Part shown: positions 25,192 to 35,200 of the stretch, piece by piece
Numbering within the stretch: position 1 is the stretch's first letter
Layout of the letters: each line of letters begins with the position of its first letter
Source of the DNA: Acidobacteriota bacterium
GTDB lineage: Bacteria; Acidobacteriota; Vicinamibacteria; Vicinamibacterales; UBA2999
NCBI GenBank assembly: GCA_016192845.1
Contig: JACPTI010000103.1
Location: 1-62,929 of the forward strand
Length of the DNA stretch: 62,929 nucleotides
Reading direction: 5' to 3'
Made by a program: the position numbers and the translations under genes
Notes under the pieces: model-generated
Databases searched by the model: none
The model's input: only the letters and a program-made list of their open reading frames with translations
Told to the model about the DNA's origin: nothing

Positions 25192-26343
25192 TCAGCGCGC
25201 GGCCGTCGCGGCAGGAGGCTTTGCGAACTTCGAGTCCTCCACCGCCACCGCCCGCACGTTCTGCATCGCCCAGGTGAACTCGCGGTTGCGCACCTGCGAG
25301 ATCACCCAAATGAAGGGCACCTTTCTCCCGCCGACATCGCGGAAGTCACCGTAGTCGACCTGCGTCGGGTAGGGGCCGACGGACGAGTCCATGGTGTAGA
25401 CGATTCGGCGGAGCATGCCGCTCTCTTTTTCGAAGTACAGCTTGACCAGGGGCAGATTCGGCATGCGCGCTCGCACCACGTTCAGCTCGCGGCCCATCAC
25501 GATCTCAGGCCGATCCATCCTCGGTTCCATCAGGATCTGCTTGATCTGCGCCGGCAGGTTGAAGACGTCCTCGAGCATGGTGGCGTCGCCTTCGCCCCTG
25601 CGCAGGTCGCGGGGCGCGCCGTTGCCGGCCTTCGCCCACCGTCCGCTGGGGCCGTAGGCCACCAGGTTGTCGGCCTGTCCCGCCCGGGTCGCGATGGGCT
25701 GCATCCCGGGCGCCTTCGACGAAATCTCCACCTGCTGCGCCGGGAACGGACGGCCAATCCGGCGCTGCGTGACGGTGCCGTTCGCCACCAGGCTCGGCGT
25801 CTTCTGCACGGCACCCGCGCCGCCCACGGCGGCGATGTACTTGTCGAGCACCTGGCCCGCGTCCATGTTCGGCACGGGGGGAGCGGGCGGGAGGTTGGCG
25901 AAATAGTCCTCTCCGAGCGCGGGCGGCAGCGGCTGGCCGACGACGTTCGGCATGCCGATCGGCGTCGGACGGCCCGAATGACAGGTGAAGCAGGTTACGC
26001 GGGGCGCGCCCCCGAACGAGTTCTTGTTGAGCGCGTTCACCATTTCGATCATGCGCCGCGCAACGTCCTTCTGCGGCTTGGTGTCGAGCTCCCGCTTCGC
26101 GGCGTCGTTGTCGTGACAGTACGGGCAGCCAACGCCGAGGGCGGCTTCGAAATACACCATCGTCGGGATCAGATGGTCCGCCGGCTGGCCCCTGAGAGAC
26201 TTGATGTTCTGGAACGCGTCCTCCATCTTCTGCTCGGCGGCTCCCTGAGCCGCCACCGACGTCTCCGTGAGACCCACAGCCACGAGGGCTGCCACGAGCG
26301 CCGCCATGAGGACGCCCGTCCACCGCCATGGAATTAGTTTCAT
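25192..26343 (-). CDS. Exported diheme c-type cytochrome related to photosynthetic reaction-centre cytochrome
   Basis: This 383-aa protein has a signal segment (about 8-30), MKSL-like packing RGQPADHLIPTMVYFEAALG, and two heme sites, CPYCH and CFTCH. The first half resembles the reaction-centre cytochrome c subunit family, which in acidobacteria is common without photosynthesis. The second half (about 150-383) looks like an outer-membrane-lipoprotein-like beta domain (VEISSKAPG, VKLYFEKESGMLRRI). The start is decided by GGAGG seven bases upstream of ATG 26343, because the earlier ATG has the GGAGG only one base away. It probably transfers electrons in the periplasm. Confidence 0.8.
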   Translation of the reverse strand: MKLIPWRWTGVLMAALVAALVAVGLTETSVAAQGAAEQKMEDAFQNIKSLRGQPADHLIPTMVYFEAALGVGCPYCHDNDAAKRELDTKPQKDVARRMIEMVNALNKNSFGGAPRVTCFTCHSGRPTPIGMPNVVGQPLPPALGEDYFANLPPAPPVPNMDAGQVLDKYIAAVGGAGAVQKTPSLVANGTVTQRRIGRPFPAQQVEISSKAPGMQPIATRAGQADNLVAYGPSGRWAKAGNGAPRDLRRGEGDATMLEDVFNLPAQIKQILMEPRMDRPEIVMGRELNVVRARMPNLPLVKLYFEKESGMLRRIVYTMDSSVGPYPTQVDYGDFRDVGGRKVPFIWVISQVRNREFTWAMQNVRAVAVEDSKFAKPPAATAAR

Positions 26344-26414
26344 CGTCATGCCTCCTGGACGTGACCGCATCCTATACCTGGCGGCTCGATTTTTCAGCTA
26401 GAATCCGCGGCAGG

Positions 26415-27215
26415 ATGCGAGGGAGGTCCGCCCTGCTCGGCCTCGTCCTGCTGGCGTCGATTCCGGCGTCGGCTCGCGGCCAGGCGCCGGCGTCGCGCCT
26501 GGAAGGCATGTGGAGCGACCCGCCCGTCACGCCGGAAGGGCTCTTCTGCTTCTTCGCGTGCACCGACGCGGGCCTCGCTCGGCTCAACGCGCTCCTCGAC
26601 AATCCGGCCAACGACGCGCGTCCGTTCCAGGAGCTCCAGAACGAGGCCAAGCAGTTCGAACGGCAGTATATCCGCGACCAGCTCTCCCCAGCCGCCCGGA
26701 AGCGCTATCCGTTCGACCCGGCCGAGGATCCCGGATTCCTGCGCTGCGAGCCATGGGGGATGGCCCGGCAGATCTTCGCGCCGCATCAGCTCGAGATCCG
26801 GCAGCGCGGCGCGGACCGTCTGGAGCTCCGCTACGGCGAATGGGACGGCCGGCGCACCATTTACCTCGACGGGCGGCGTCCCGCCGCGCCGGCGCCCAGC
26901 GCGATGGGCCATTCGGTGGGCCGCTGGGAGGGCGACACGCTCGTCGTCGAGAGCTCGGCCGTCGCAGCCAACATCATCATGCTGCCGGATCTCAACGCCA
27001 TGGGCGAGCACAGCGGCGAGCTGCGCGTCGTCGAGCGCTATACGCGGTCGACAGACGGCGGTACGCTGCACCTGACGGCGACGCTCACCGACGCGCGCAC
27101 GTTTCGCCAGCCGCTGGTGCTCAAGAAGCTCTGGCGGTGGGCGCCGGAGCAGCAGATCGCGCCGTACGATGCCTGCGAGCGCCCGACCGAGTTCAAGAAG
27201 GGAGTGACGCCATGA
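26415..27215 (+). CDS. Secreted GRWEGDTLVV-family protein, type F (divergent)
   Basis: This 266-aa protein has a signal peptide (about 1-22) and keeps only the core family motifs: GMWSDPP at the front, YLDGRRPAAPAPSAMGHSVG, RWEGDTLVVESS, VVERYTRS and a Cys near the end. The first half (LFCFFACTDAGLARL...LRCEPWGMARQIFAP) differs from the others. It overlaps the DUF6152 gene by the ATGA type, so the two are translationally coupled. This is the clearest sign that the two families work together. Confidence 0.75.
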   Translation: MRGRSALLGLVLLASIPASARGQAPASRLEGMWSDPPVTPEGLFCFFACTDAGLARLNALLDNPANDARPFQELQNEAKQFERQYIRDQLSPAARKRYPFDPAEDPGFLRCEPWGMARQIFAPHQLEIRQRGADRLELRYGEWDGRRTIYLDGRRPAAPAPSAMGHSVGRWEGDTLVVESSAVAANIIMLPDLNAMGEHSGELRVVERYTRSTDGGTLHLTATLTDARTFRQPLVLKKLWRWAPEQQIAPYDACERPTEFKKGVTP

Positions 27216-27655
27216 GCTGGCCGCGCGCGGTGGCGGTCGCTCTGCCGATGCTCCTGCTGGCGGCGGCAGAGGCGCGCCCGCACCATGCGTTCTCGCCCGT
27301 CTACGACGACAAGCGTGTGATCTCGGTCACAGGTGTGGTCACCGAGTTCCGGTTCGTGAACCCCCACGCCATGATGTTCATGGATGTGACTAACGACACG
27401 GGGAAGCTCGTACAATGGACGGTCGAATTCGCGGGGCGCCTGAACCTCTCGGAATTCGGATGGACGGCGGACTCCATCGAGGCCGGAGAGCGGGTCACGG
27501 TGACGGGCAATCCGACCCACACGGGGTCCGCGCGGATGTTCTTCCGGAAGATCCTCCGGGCCGACGGGACGGAACTGCTTCCGGGGAACGCGCAGCGCCT
27601 GGACACGATTGAAGAGCAGCGCCGCCGGCGGCGCCAGAACAGTCAACAACCATAG
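27212..27655 (+). CDS. DUF6152-family exported protein (divergent)
   Basis: This 147-aa protein has a signal peptide followed by RPHHAFSPVYDDKRVISVTG, TEFRFVNPHAMMFMDV and EAGERVTVTGNPTHTGSARM, the pattern of the DUF6152 family, a small OB-like exported fold. The usual HHSF is HHAF and is preceded by RP. The ATG overlaps the stop of the type-F gene. The C-terminus ends in an Arg-rich tail (QRRRRRQNSQQP). Confidence 0.8.
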   Translation: MSWPRAVAVALPMLLLAAAEARPHHAFSPVYDDKRVISVTGVVTEFRFVNPHAMMFMDVTNDTGKLVQWTVEFAGRLNLSEFGWTADSIEAGERVTVTGNPTHTGSARMFFRKILRADGTELLPGNAQRLDTIEEQRRRRRQNSQQP

Positions 27656-27668
27656 GGGAGGTCAAGCC

Positions 27669-28256
27669 ATGAAACGGATTCTTGTCGCAGCAATTGGTGT
27701 GCTGGCCCTGGCGACCAGTCTCGTGGCGCAGGGGGGCCGGGGCGCACCGCCCCCGCCGCCGCCGCTCGAGCCGGGGGCGTCGCAGGCCGACGTGGACACG
27801 GCGCTGCTCGCCGCGCCGCCGAACCTGGCCGGCCAGGCGACCGTCATCAAGTGGAAGGCCGGCTTCACGTACGACACGCTGCGCAAGGGCACGAACCGGC
27901 TGGTGTGCTACGACCGGACCGGACAGCCCGCGCAGCCGCCGTTCTCGGTCGAGTGCACGAGCCTCGGCAACCTCGAGCGCGTCGCGCAGAACATGCGGTT
28001 CGAGGCGATGGGCGACAAGCGGCAGGCGGCGCTCGAGGCGGCCGAGAAGGACGGCACCCGCGTCAAGCCGGAGTACGGATCCATCTTCTACAACTTCGGC
28101 GGCCCCAGCCGGGAGCAGGCGCGCGCGCACATGACCGTCGCGGTGCCGGGCGCGACGACGCAGTCGACCGGCCTGCCGGACAACAACAAGATGGGCGGCG
28201 CCTGGATCATGAACGCGGGCACGTCGACCGCGCACATCATGGTGCCGGGGCACTGA
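27669..28256 (+). CDS. Secreted protein of unknown function
   Basis: This 195-aa protein has a signal peptide (about 1-21), a Gly/Pro stretch (GGRGAPPPPPPLEP) and a soluble domain with KWKAGFTYDTLRKGTNRLVC, FSVECTSLGNLERVA and FYNFGGPSREQARAHM. It ends with MVPGH. GGGGAGG upstream gives a strong start. The layout suggests a small periplasmic domain. No family recognised. Confidence 0.7.
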   Translation: MKRILVAAIGVLALATSLVAQGGRGAPPPPPPLEPGASQADVDTALLAAPPNLAGQATVIKWKAGFTYDTLRKGTNRLVCYDRTGQPAQPPFSVECTSLGNLERVAQNMRFEAMGDKRQAALEAAEKDGTRVKPEYGSIFYNFGGPSREQARAHMTVAVPGATTQSTGLPDNNKMGGAWIMNAGTSTAHIMVPGH

Positions 28257-28260
28257 GAAC

Positions 28261-28632
28261 ATGGTTCTCCGGTTCGGTGGTGCTCAGGTGCTTGGGTTCC
28301 GGTTCGTAGGTGCGTCGGTTCTGGTTCTGGTTCTGGGTGCGGTGTCGCCCACGGCGCAGGACGTCCAGACGTTCACGGGTGTCATCACCGACGACATGTG
28401 CGCGTACACGGGTCACGCCAGCATGCGCATGGGGCCGACCGACGCCGAGTGCACGCGCGCGTGCGTGAGCGCGCACAACGCCCGGTACGTCCTGCTCGAC
28501 GGCAAGAACGTCTACGGGCTGAGCGACCAGCGGACGCCCGAGCAGTTTGCCGGCGAGAAAGTGAGGGTCACCGGCACGCTGGACGCGAAGACGAAGACGA
28601 TTCAGGTGAAGTCGATCAGCGCGGCAAAGTGA
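28261..28632 (+). CDS. DUF5818-like secreted protein
   Basis: This 123-aa protein has an export signal and then FTGVITDDMCAY, a Cys-bearing segment (DAECTRACVSAHNARYVL), LLDGKNVYGLSDQRTPEQFAG and KVRVTGTLDAKTKTIQVKSI. This matches the DUF5818-type small secreted family, with two to three conserved Cys and an OB-like end. It starts four bases after the previous stop, so it is co-transcribed. Confidence 0.72.
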   Translation: MVLRFGGAQVLGFRFVGASVLVLVLGAVSPTAQDVQTFTGVITDDMCAYTGHASMRMGPTDAECTRACVSAHNARYVLLDGKNVYGLSDQRTPEQFAGEKVRVTGTLDAKTKTIQVKSISAAK

Positions 28633-28763
28633 AGCAGATGTGGGCGCGTCCGGCGTGCCCGGTGCGCGCCCACAACGCCAGAAAACAGCGGGCCACAGAG
28701 CGGGTCGGGGTTCAACCGCCAGTTGACCGCCGGGATCGCCGGCGGGTAGGGTAGGCGCCTGCC

Positions 28764-29377
28764 ATGGCCGTGGCCCCCCTGGATTCCTCTCCAGGCGGTC
28801 GGCGGGTGATTCTGCCGTACGAGCGGCCGCTGGCGCGGCGGCGGCTTCTCTCTCCCGCCCAGGCCGCTGCGCTGCCGTCGGGATTCACGCTCGCCCTACT
28901 GTCGCTGGGCGGGTTCGACGTCGGGCGCCAACCGCCCGGCCTCTTCGCGTCGATCGTCGGTGGAGCGGCGACGCTCGTCGCGTGGACCGTCGTGTGGTTC
29001 TGGCTTGCCCGGCGGCAGCGCCGGACGCTGACGCTCGAAATCGTCCTCCGAAAGCAGCACTACCTGCAGGCGTGCGCGCAGGCAGTCGTGCTCTGTTACT
29101 GGGGCTGGTCGATCTCGAATCCGACTGCGCGGAGGCCGCGATCTGGCTCCAGCAAGGATGCCAGCTCGGCTTTGCGCCCGCGTGCGCCAATGAGGAGCGG
29201 CTGGCTGCGGGCGATCCCCCGGTCAGCGCCCCACCGACCGTCGATGATTTGCGGATCCTCTTGAGGGGAAGCAAAGCGGGGATCACCGATCGCCAACCGG
29301 CTGCGCTGTACGCGCTCGCCTGCAGACAGGGATGGCCCGACTCGTGTCATCGAAGCGCGCAGACGGGCTCGCCGTGA
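28764..29377 (+). pseudogene. Chimeric remnant: membrane-protein start joined to a Sel1-like tail
   Basis: From 28764 the frame encodes a hydrophobic protein ending in RKQHYLQACAQAVVLCYWGW, similar to the start of large membrane proteins of the enediyne UnbU type. The frame then turns into Arg/Ser-rich noise. From about 29105 another frame gives LESDCAEAAIWLQQGCQLGF and ALYALACRQGWPDSC, a Sel1/TPR-like tail. Two unrelated gene pieces thus meet at about 29105-29115, probably by deletion. Neither part is complete. Confidence 0.5.
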
Positions 29378-29462
29378 CGTCGGCTGGCATCGAGCGCCCG
29401 GGTGTATCATGGACGCTCCAGTTATCCCTGGCGCACACCACGCACTCTTTCAGGAATCCGCT

Positions 29463-29506
29463 GCTAGCCCCCGACGCGTAAAAGCCGCGCGTTCGGAACC
29501 CCGCTA
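29463..29506. repeat. R1-like hairpin remnant
   Basis: CTAGCCCCCGACGCG...GCGCGTTCGGAACCCCGCTAG forms an imperfect inverted repeat whose right half resembles the R1 family end (GCGCGCTGGGGACCCCGCT). It lies 30 bases upstream of the type-A gene. Confidence 0.4.
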
Positions 29507-29535
29507 GTAGTCAGCGCGTGCCGAGGAGGATCCCT

Positions 29536-30753
29536 ATGATCCGTCGATACCTTGGATCCAGGGCAGCCGTGGCGGTCGTCACTACGCTGGCGGCGCTCGC
29601 CTTGGCGGTCGCATTGCTCGAGCTGTCGTCCACGCCCGCCCAGGAGGCGTCGCGGGGAGCATTCACGACCCCGTGGGGCGAGCCCGATCTGCAGGGCATC
29701 TGGAGCGTCGAGGTCCAGATCCCGTTGGAACGACCCGCGGGCGTAACCAAGCCGTTCTACACCGAGGCGGAAGTCGCGGAGATCGACCGAAAGCGCGCCG
29801 CCGCGGCTCACTTCGGCGATCGCATCGCGCCACGGGGCACCGAAGCCGACGTCAGTGGCGCCTACAATCCGGTGTTCACGTCCGTGAGACCAACGGGCCG
29901 GCGCACGTCGCTCGTCATCGATCCACCGGACGGAAAGATTCCTCCGCTGACGCCGGAGGCGCGCGAGCGGCAGGCGGCGTACCGCCAGTATCAATGGGCC
30001 TTGCTGCAGGCGACCGAGAGCTGCAAGAACCGCCAGCCCGAGTGCGCGGGGGGCACATACGGGCCGCCTTCACCACGGCTGTTCGAGCCGCCTCCGGTGT
30101 ACCCGGCGGCTGGGATTGGCCCCTTCAACCGGGCCGACGGTCCGGAAGATCGCGGCCTGAGCGAGCGGTGCATGGGGGGCAGCCTGCCGGAGTTCCGCGG
30201 CGGCTTTACCGGCATTCACCGCCGGATCGTGCAGTCGCCCGGCGTCGTCTACATCTTTTACGACGCAGGGCAGGGGCAGGGGTGGAGTCGCGTCGTTCCC
30301 ATCACGACCGCTCCGCATCTGCCGTCGCACGTCCGACAGTGGTGGGGCGATTCGCGCGGCCGCTGGGAAGGCGGCACGCTTGTCGTCGATGTCACGAATT
30401 TCAGTCCGAAGACGGACTTTCTTGGCTCCGGCGAGAACATGCATTACGTCGAGCGCTGGACGCGGACCGGCGCCGACACGCTCGAGCTGGTCGCCACGAT
30501 GAACGATCCGACCACATGGACACGACCGTGGACCGTGCAGCAGGAATTCAACCTGCAAAACAACGAGGCGAACAGAATCTACGCCGAACCGCGCTGTCAC
30601 GAAGGCAACTATGGGCTCATGGCGCTGCTGTCCGGCGCGCGTGCCGCTGAGAAAGCTCACGCTGAAGGTCGCGGCCCCCACCCGGCCACGGCATGCCTGA
30701 GCGGATGTGGCGTGGACCCCGACGGGGTGCTCGATCCGTTGGCTCTACGCTAG
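29536..30753 (+). CDS. Secreted GRWEGDTLVV-family protein, type A (copy 1)
   Basis: This 405-aa protein is the long type. It has a signal or anchor helix at about 7-35, PWGEPDLQGIWSVE, TGRRTSLVIDPPDGKIPPLTP, GPEDRGLSERCMGG, VVYIFYDAGQGQGWSRVV, GDSRGRWEGGTLVVDVTNFS, YVERWTRTG, NDPTTWTRPW and RCHEGNYGLMALLSGARAAE. GGAGG before ATG 29536 fixes the start. It is followed by the type-B gene, an order repeated at 43703-45889. No known domain was recognised. Confidence 0.8.
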   Translation: MIRRYLGSRAAVAVVTTLAALALAVALLELSSTPAQEASRGAFTTPWGEPDLQGIWSVEVQIPLERPAGVTKPFYTEAEVAEIDRKRAAAAHFGDRIAPRGTEADVSGAYNPVFTSVRPTGRRTSLVIDPPDGKIPPLTPEARERQAAYRQYQWALLQATESCKNRQPECAGGTYGPPSPRLFEPPPVYPAAGIGPFNRADGPEDRGLSERCMGGSLPEFRGGFTGIHRRIVQSPGVVYIFYDAGQGQGWSRVVPITTAPHLPSHVRQWWGDSRGRWEGGTLVVDVTNFSPKTDFLGSGENMHYVERWTRTGADTLELVATMNDPTTWTRPWTVQQEFNLQNNEANRIYAEPRCHEGNYGLMALLSGARAAEKAHAEGRGPHPATACLSGCGVDPDGVLDPLALR

Positions 30754-30862
30754 GGCACCCCAACGCGCACAATCCGCGCGACGCCATCCCATCGCGCAGG
30801 ACCGGGGCCCCCACGGCGCCTGCGCCGTGGGGTGGGAGATGCGATGGGGGCCCCGGCCGCCC
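30752..30862. repeat. Composite nested R1 hairpin
   Basis: CCCCCACGGCGCC-TGCG-CCGTGGGG is nested within outer arms CCCATCGCGC / GCGATGGGG and preceded by another half element (GCACCCCAACGCGC). It overlaps the last bases of the type-A gene and fills the gap to the type-B gene. Confidence 0.65.
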
Positions 30863-30913
30863 CAGCTAGGCAGCAGCGACCGGACAGACGTCGAGCGAAG
30901 AAGGAGAGGGAAC

Positions 30914-31885
30914 ATGCCGATTCGGTTCAGAGGCTCCGTGATCGGGATCGCGCTGGCGTCGGCGGCCGTGAGCGCCGCGATCGCCGTGTGGCTGATACGG
31001 ACCGTCCTCGTCGCCCAGCCGTCGCCGCTGCCACGCACGGTGGACGGCCAGCCTGATTTCAGCGGGATCTGGCAGGCCAACAACGAAGCCCACTGGGATC
31101 TGGAGGCGCACGAGGCACGCGCGGGCGCCGTGGTGCAGCAGGGGGCGTTTCCGTGGGAGTTCGTCAAAGCGCCCGCCGCGCCGTCGCTGCCGTTTGGAGC
31201 GGCCGGCGGTGTGCCGGGATCGATTGGCGTGGTGGACGGTGACGGCCGGATCCCGTACCGGCCGGAGGCGCTGAAGATCAAGAACGAGAATGCCCAGAAT
31301 TGGATCGACCGGGACCCGGAGCTCAAGTGCTACCTCCCGGGCACTCCGCGGGCGATGTACATGCCGTACCCGTTCCAGATCGTCCAGGGCACAAACAAGA
31401 TCGCGATGACGTTCACCTTCTCGAATGCGACGCGCGTGATCCACCTGGATCAGGTCGAGTCGCCGCCGGACACGACGTACATGGGCCACTCGGTCGGCCG
31501 CTGGGAGGGCGACACGCTGGTGGTCGATGTCACGCATTTCAACGGGAGAACCTGGTTCGACCGCGCCGGCAACTTCCACAGCGATGCCCTGCATGTAGTC
31601 GAACGCTTCACGCCGATGACGCCGAATGTGTTCCGCTACGAGGTGACGATCGAGGACCCGCAGGTCTTTACGCGTCCGTGGACGATTTCGATGCCGATCT
31701 ATCGCCGGCTGGAGCCGAACATGCGGCTCATGGAGTACCGCTGCATCGAGTTCGTGGAAGAATTCCTGTACGGCCATCTGCGCCGCGAGCAGCTGGTCAG
31801 GCACTGGGAGGGCGAAACGATCGCCATTGACATCAGGCGGAAGGTGCCGCCCGGCGACAAGCTCTACGAACGGATCGGGCAGTGA
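30914..31885 (+). CDS. Secreted GRWEGDTLVV-family protein, type B (copy 1)
   Basis: This 323-aa protein has an N-terminal helix (about 8-30), QPDFSGIWQANNEAHWDLEA, CYLPGTPRAMYMPYPFQIVQ, VIHLDQVESPPDTTYMGHSV, GRWEGDTLVVDVTHFNGRTW, VVERFTPMT, IEDPQVFTRPW and LMEYRC. The C-terminus continues with EEFLYGHLRREQLVRHWEGE. AAGGAGAGGG before the ATG is a strong ribosome-binding site. The partner upstream is type A. Function unknown. Confidence 0.8.
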   Translation: MPIRFRGSVIGIALASAAVSAAIAVWLIRTVLVAQPSPLPRTVDGQPDFSGIWQANNEAHWDLEAHEARAGAVVQQGAFPWEFVKAPAAPSLPFGAAGGVPGSIGVVDGDGRIPYRPEALKIKNENAQNWIDRDPELKCYLPGTPRAMYMPYPFQIVQGTNKIAMTFTFSNATRVIHLDQVESPPDTTYMGHSVGRWEGDTLVVDVTHFNGRTWFDRAGNFHSDALHVVERFTPMTPNVFRYEVTIEDPQVFTRPWTISMPIYRRLEPNMRLMEYRCIEFVEEFLYGHLRREQLVRHWEGETIAIDIRRKVPPGDKLYERIGQ

Positions 31886-31921
31886 TCTACGGCAGTTTTC
31901 AGGATGCTATAGCGCCGAGAC

Positions 31922-32184
31922 GACGGAGGACACGGTCCTGAACACGGAGGAACGGCGCAACGGGGACGAACGGAGGACGAGGGGCGCGACGCACGCCGGT
32001 GAACCGGCCATTCGGCGGGCACATGGATCGAGGCGCGACTCTCGACGCAAACCGCCGGGCCGTTGTGTGCGGCTTGCGATCGGAGTCGTGCCTCGATCCA
32101 TCTCGCGCGAAGCGCGGTCACCGGCGTGCGCCTCCGTGCGTCTCCGTTTCTCTGAGCCTCCGTGTTCAAACCGTGACCTCCGTC
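31922..32184. repeat. 263-bp fold-back (giant stem-loop) between convergent genes
   Basis: The outer arm GACGGAGGACACGGTCCTGA continues to AACACGGAGG and pairs with 32157-32184. The inner arms ATGGATCGAGGCGCGACTC (32023-32041) and GAGTCGTGCCTCGATCCAT (32083-32101) pair with one mismatch, and CACCGGCGTGCG pairs with its complement in between. The element fills most of the 335-base gap between the converging type-B and TonB-receptor genes and could stop transcription from both. No reading frame in it looks real. Confidence 0.7.
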
Positions 32185-32220
32185 TGCTCCGTTCCCTCGC
32201 CAGACGATTCTGCAAACGCT

Positions 32221-35200
32221 CTAAAAGCTCACGAGCGCGCTGAACTGGAAGATCCGCGGGTCCAGAATCTGCAACGGCTGGCGCCACCGCGGGCCGAAGG
32301 TGGTGTTGATCGCGCCACCAGCAGCGCCAGAACGAATCGAGCTGGAGTTCAGCGCGTTGTACGCATCCGCGTTCAGCTGCACGCGGAGCCGTGCAGTGAG
32401 CCGCACGATCTTGCTCACCCGCAGATCGAGGCGCGTAACCCGATCCTCGAAGTACTTCTGAGGTTCCAGCAGCGGCACGACGATACTGCGCACCCCACCC
32501 GACAGGTTCCGGCCCAGTGACGGCGCGATCTCGGTCGTACTCGCCGGGTAATCTGCCACGATTTCCGGGCCCGACAGGTTCTGGTATGCGCCGCTCACGA
32601 CGAAGTCGCCGGGCAGCGGAAGGCTCCCGTACAGTTTGACCTGTGTCTGGGCCTTGAACGGCCTGACCACATGGCAGAAGTCTATAGGCGGGAGCGGGGC
32701 TCCAGGCACGAGGACTGCCCGAGAGAAGGTTAGTTGCTCCGGGGAATCGACCACAAAGCACCGGTCCTTCACCGAGCGCCCGGTATCGAAGCCGCCGCCG
32801 AACTGGGTTCCACCGGCGAAGCGCGTGGTGAAGTTCACGCTGAAGAAATCGTTGATGCGCTTGTCCTTCCCGTAATCCGAGGCTTTCGTCACCAGATTGT
32901 CGACCAGACCGAACTTTTCCGGCTTGATGTCGTACAGGCCGCAGACCTGATAACCCCCGCCGCCGGGCAGGCGCGGATCGCGCGGCGCCGTGATGCAGTA
33001 GGGATCGTAGTCTTCCGGACCGACGGCCAGGTTATCGGTCACGCGGGTCTTGCTGTCGTAGAAGTAGTACCCGCCGTTGTTGCGATAGTAGCCGCCGGTC
33101 ACCGACAGCCACGAGCTGACCTGGCGCTGCAGCTCTGCCGAGAAATCCCAGTTCGAATCCCGGACGCCCCACCCACTGAGCACTTCGTCGGACCAGCGTG
33201 TGGCGAGCGGGTTGTTTTTCCCGAAGTTCCGATTCGCGATCGCCGCGCATTCGCCGTTCGCGTCGAAATTGCCCAAGTCGCAGTCCGGGACGTAATTTCT
33301 GTTGGCGTCGGTCCACGCGCGGGCGACCCGGTTGACGGAGGTGGTAAGCGGGTTGTTTTCATTGGCGATATCGACCCCGGTCTTCCGCACATACCGGCCC
33401 AGCGACACCTTGAGCGCCGTCCGGCCGTCGCCCAAGAGGTCGTACGCCGCACCCAGCCGCGGATTGATGTCCTTCCACAAGGGAACGCCCGTCACCTTGT
33501 CGAAGGTCCGTTCAGGAAGCCACCCGGATGGCGTGGCCGCTATGTGTTGGGCCGGCACCCACCCGTTGAAGTAATCGAACCGAAGGCCCAGGTTGAGTGT
33601 CAGGCGATCGATCTTCCACTGATCCTGGGCATAGATCCCGAGCTCGTTGAATCTGCCCTGCAGTTCATACGGGGTGGCAAACTGGTTCACGCCAATCGGC
33701 ACCCCGTTGAGGAACGTGTAGGACACGTCGCCTGCCTGCCCCTGGGTGAATGTGTTCAGCACGCCCTGCTGCATGTCGAACCCGGTCTTGAAGGCATGCG
33801 ACCCGGTGACGTAGGACACCGAGAACCGCTCGCTGTAACGGTCGCTGTCGTTAGGGTGGCCGATGTACGTTTCGCGGGCGCCGGAGGTGGAGCCCCGCCC
33901 GACGTCGCGAATCATGACGTGGTTGGGGGTCACGCCTGGCATCCGGAACTGATGCCAGTGGGAAATGGTCCCTCCCGCGCCGGCTTCGAACAATAGCCGG
34001 TCCGTCAGCGGACTGCTCCAGGCCACCTGATACAGACGGTTCGGATCGAAGCGATAGGAAAAACTCTCTTCGTGCGCCTGGGCCGAGCTCGTCGATCCGC
34101 AGTTGCAGGCCTCCTGGGTATCGAACGTGAGGTTGACCTTGTGTTTCTCTGCCGCCTGCCACGTCAGCCGCCCGAGGAACGACTGGGTCCACTGCCATCT
34201 CCCGCTTCTCCCATCCAGCGGCCGATCGACCCACGGCGTAAAGGGCACCACGATCCGTTGTGCCCCCGGCGGCGTCAACGCAAACGACGGGTCCTGGGTC
34301 TCGTTCCAGAACACCCCTGCGTGGATTCGCCGGTAGCCCCAGGCTCGCGCGGCGCCGAAAAACCAGAGGCGGTCCCGCACGATCGGTCCACCGAGGGTCA
34401 CCGCTTTATCCCAGATGGCCAGCGTTGTGTTGGAGGTCGTCAGGCCTCGCGCCCGCAGCTCGTCGGTCAGGTTGTCGCTTTCGAGCGCGTCGTTGCTGTA
34501 GACACCCAGGAGGCTTCCGCTGAAGATGTTGGCTCCCTCCTTGGGAATGATGTTCAGGACCGGGCCGTCGGCATTCGTGTCGGCCGAGATGCCGCTGGTT
34601 TGCAGCACCAGCTCCTCGACGACGGCGGCGTTGAGCTGGTAGCTGCTGTTGCCGACCCCGGCCATGTTTTCCATCCCCATGCCGTCAATGTTCACTTTGC
34701 TGCCCGCCTTGCCGTGGAAGCCCTCCGACGTGCTGCATCCGCCGCCGATCTGACAGGTGTATTGCCCGCCCACATCCGCAAGGCCGGTAAATCCAGCCGT
34801 CAGCGTCACGACCGTATTGATGTGCTTGTTACTGGTTGGCAGCACGTCCAGCAGTTCGTTGGACACGATGTTCTGTCGGCGAACGTTCTGCGTGTCGACG
34901 AGCGGAGACTCGCCTGATACCGTAATGGTCTCCGTGAGCGTTCCGACGGCCAGCTCCGCGTTCACCGTCGCCGTGAACCCCGACGTCAGCTCGATGCCTT
35001 CGCGCCGGAATCCTCTGAAGCCGGGGAGCGTGAACGTCACGGTGTAGGTGCCCGGCCGCAGATCGACGATGTTGTATCGGCCCTCGCCGTCTGTGACGAC
35101 CGTGCGCATTTTTTCGATGAGGGCAGGGCTGGAGGCTTCGACTGTGACGCCGGGGAGCACCGCGCCCGACGCGTCTCTGACGAGCCCCGCAATGCCGCTG

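Noticed and set aside
25192..26343. Evidence for phototrophy
   Set aside because: One reaction-centre-cytochrome-like protein is common in non-phototrophic acidobacteria; no pigment or reaction-centre genes are present.
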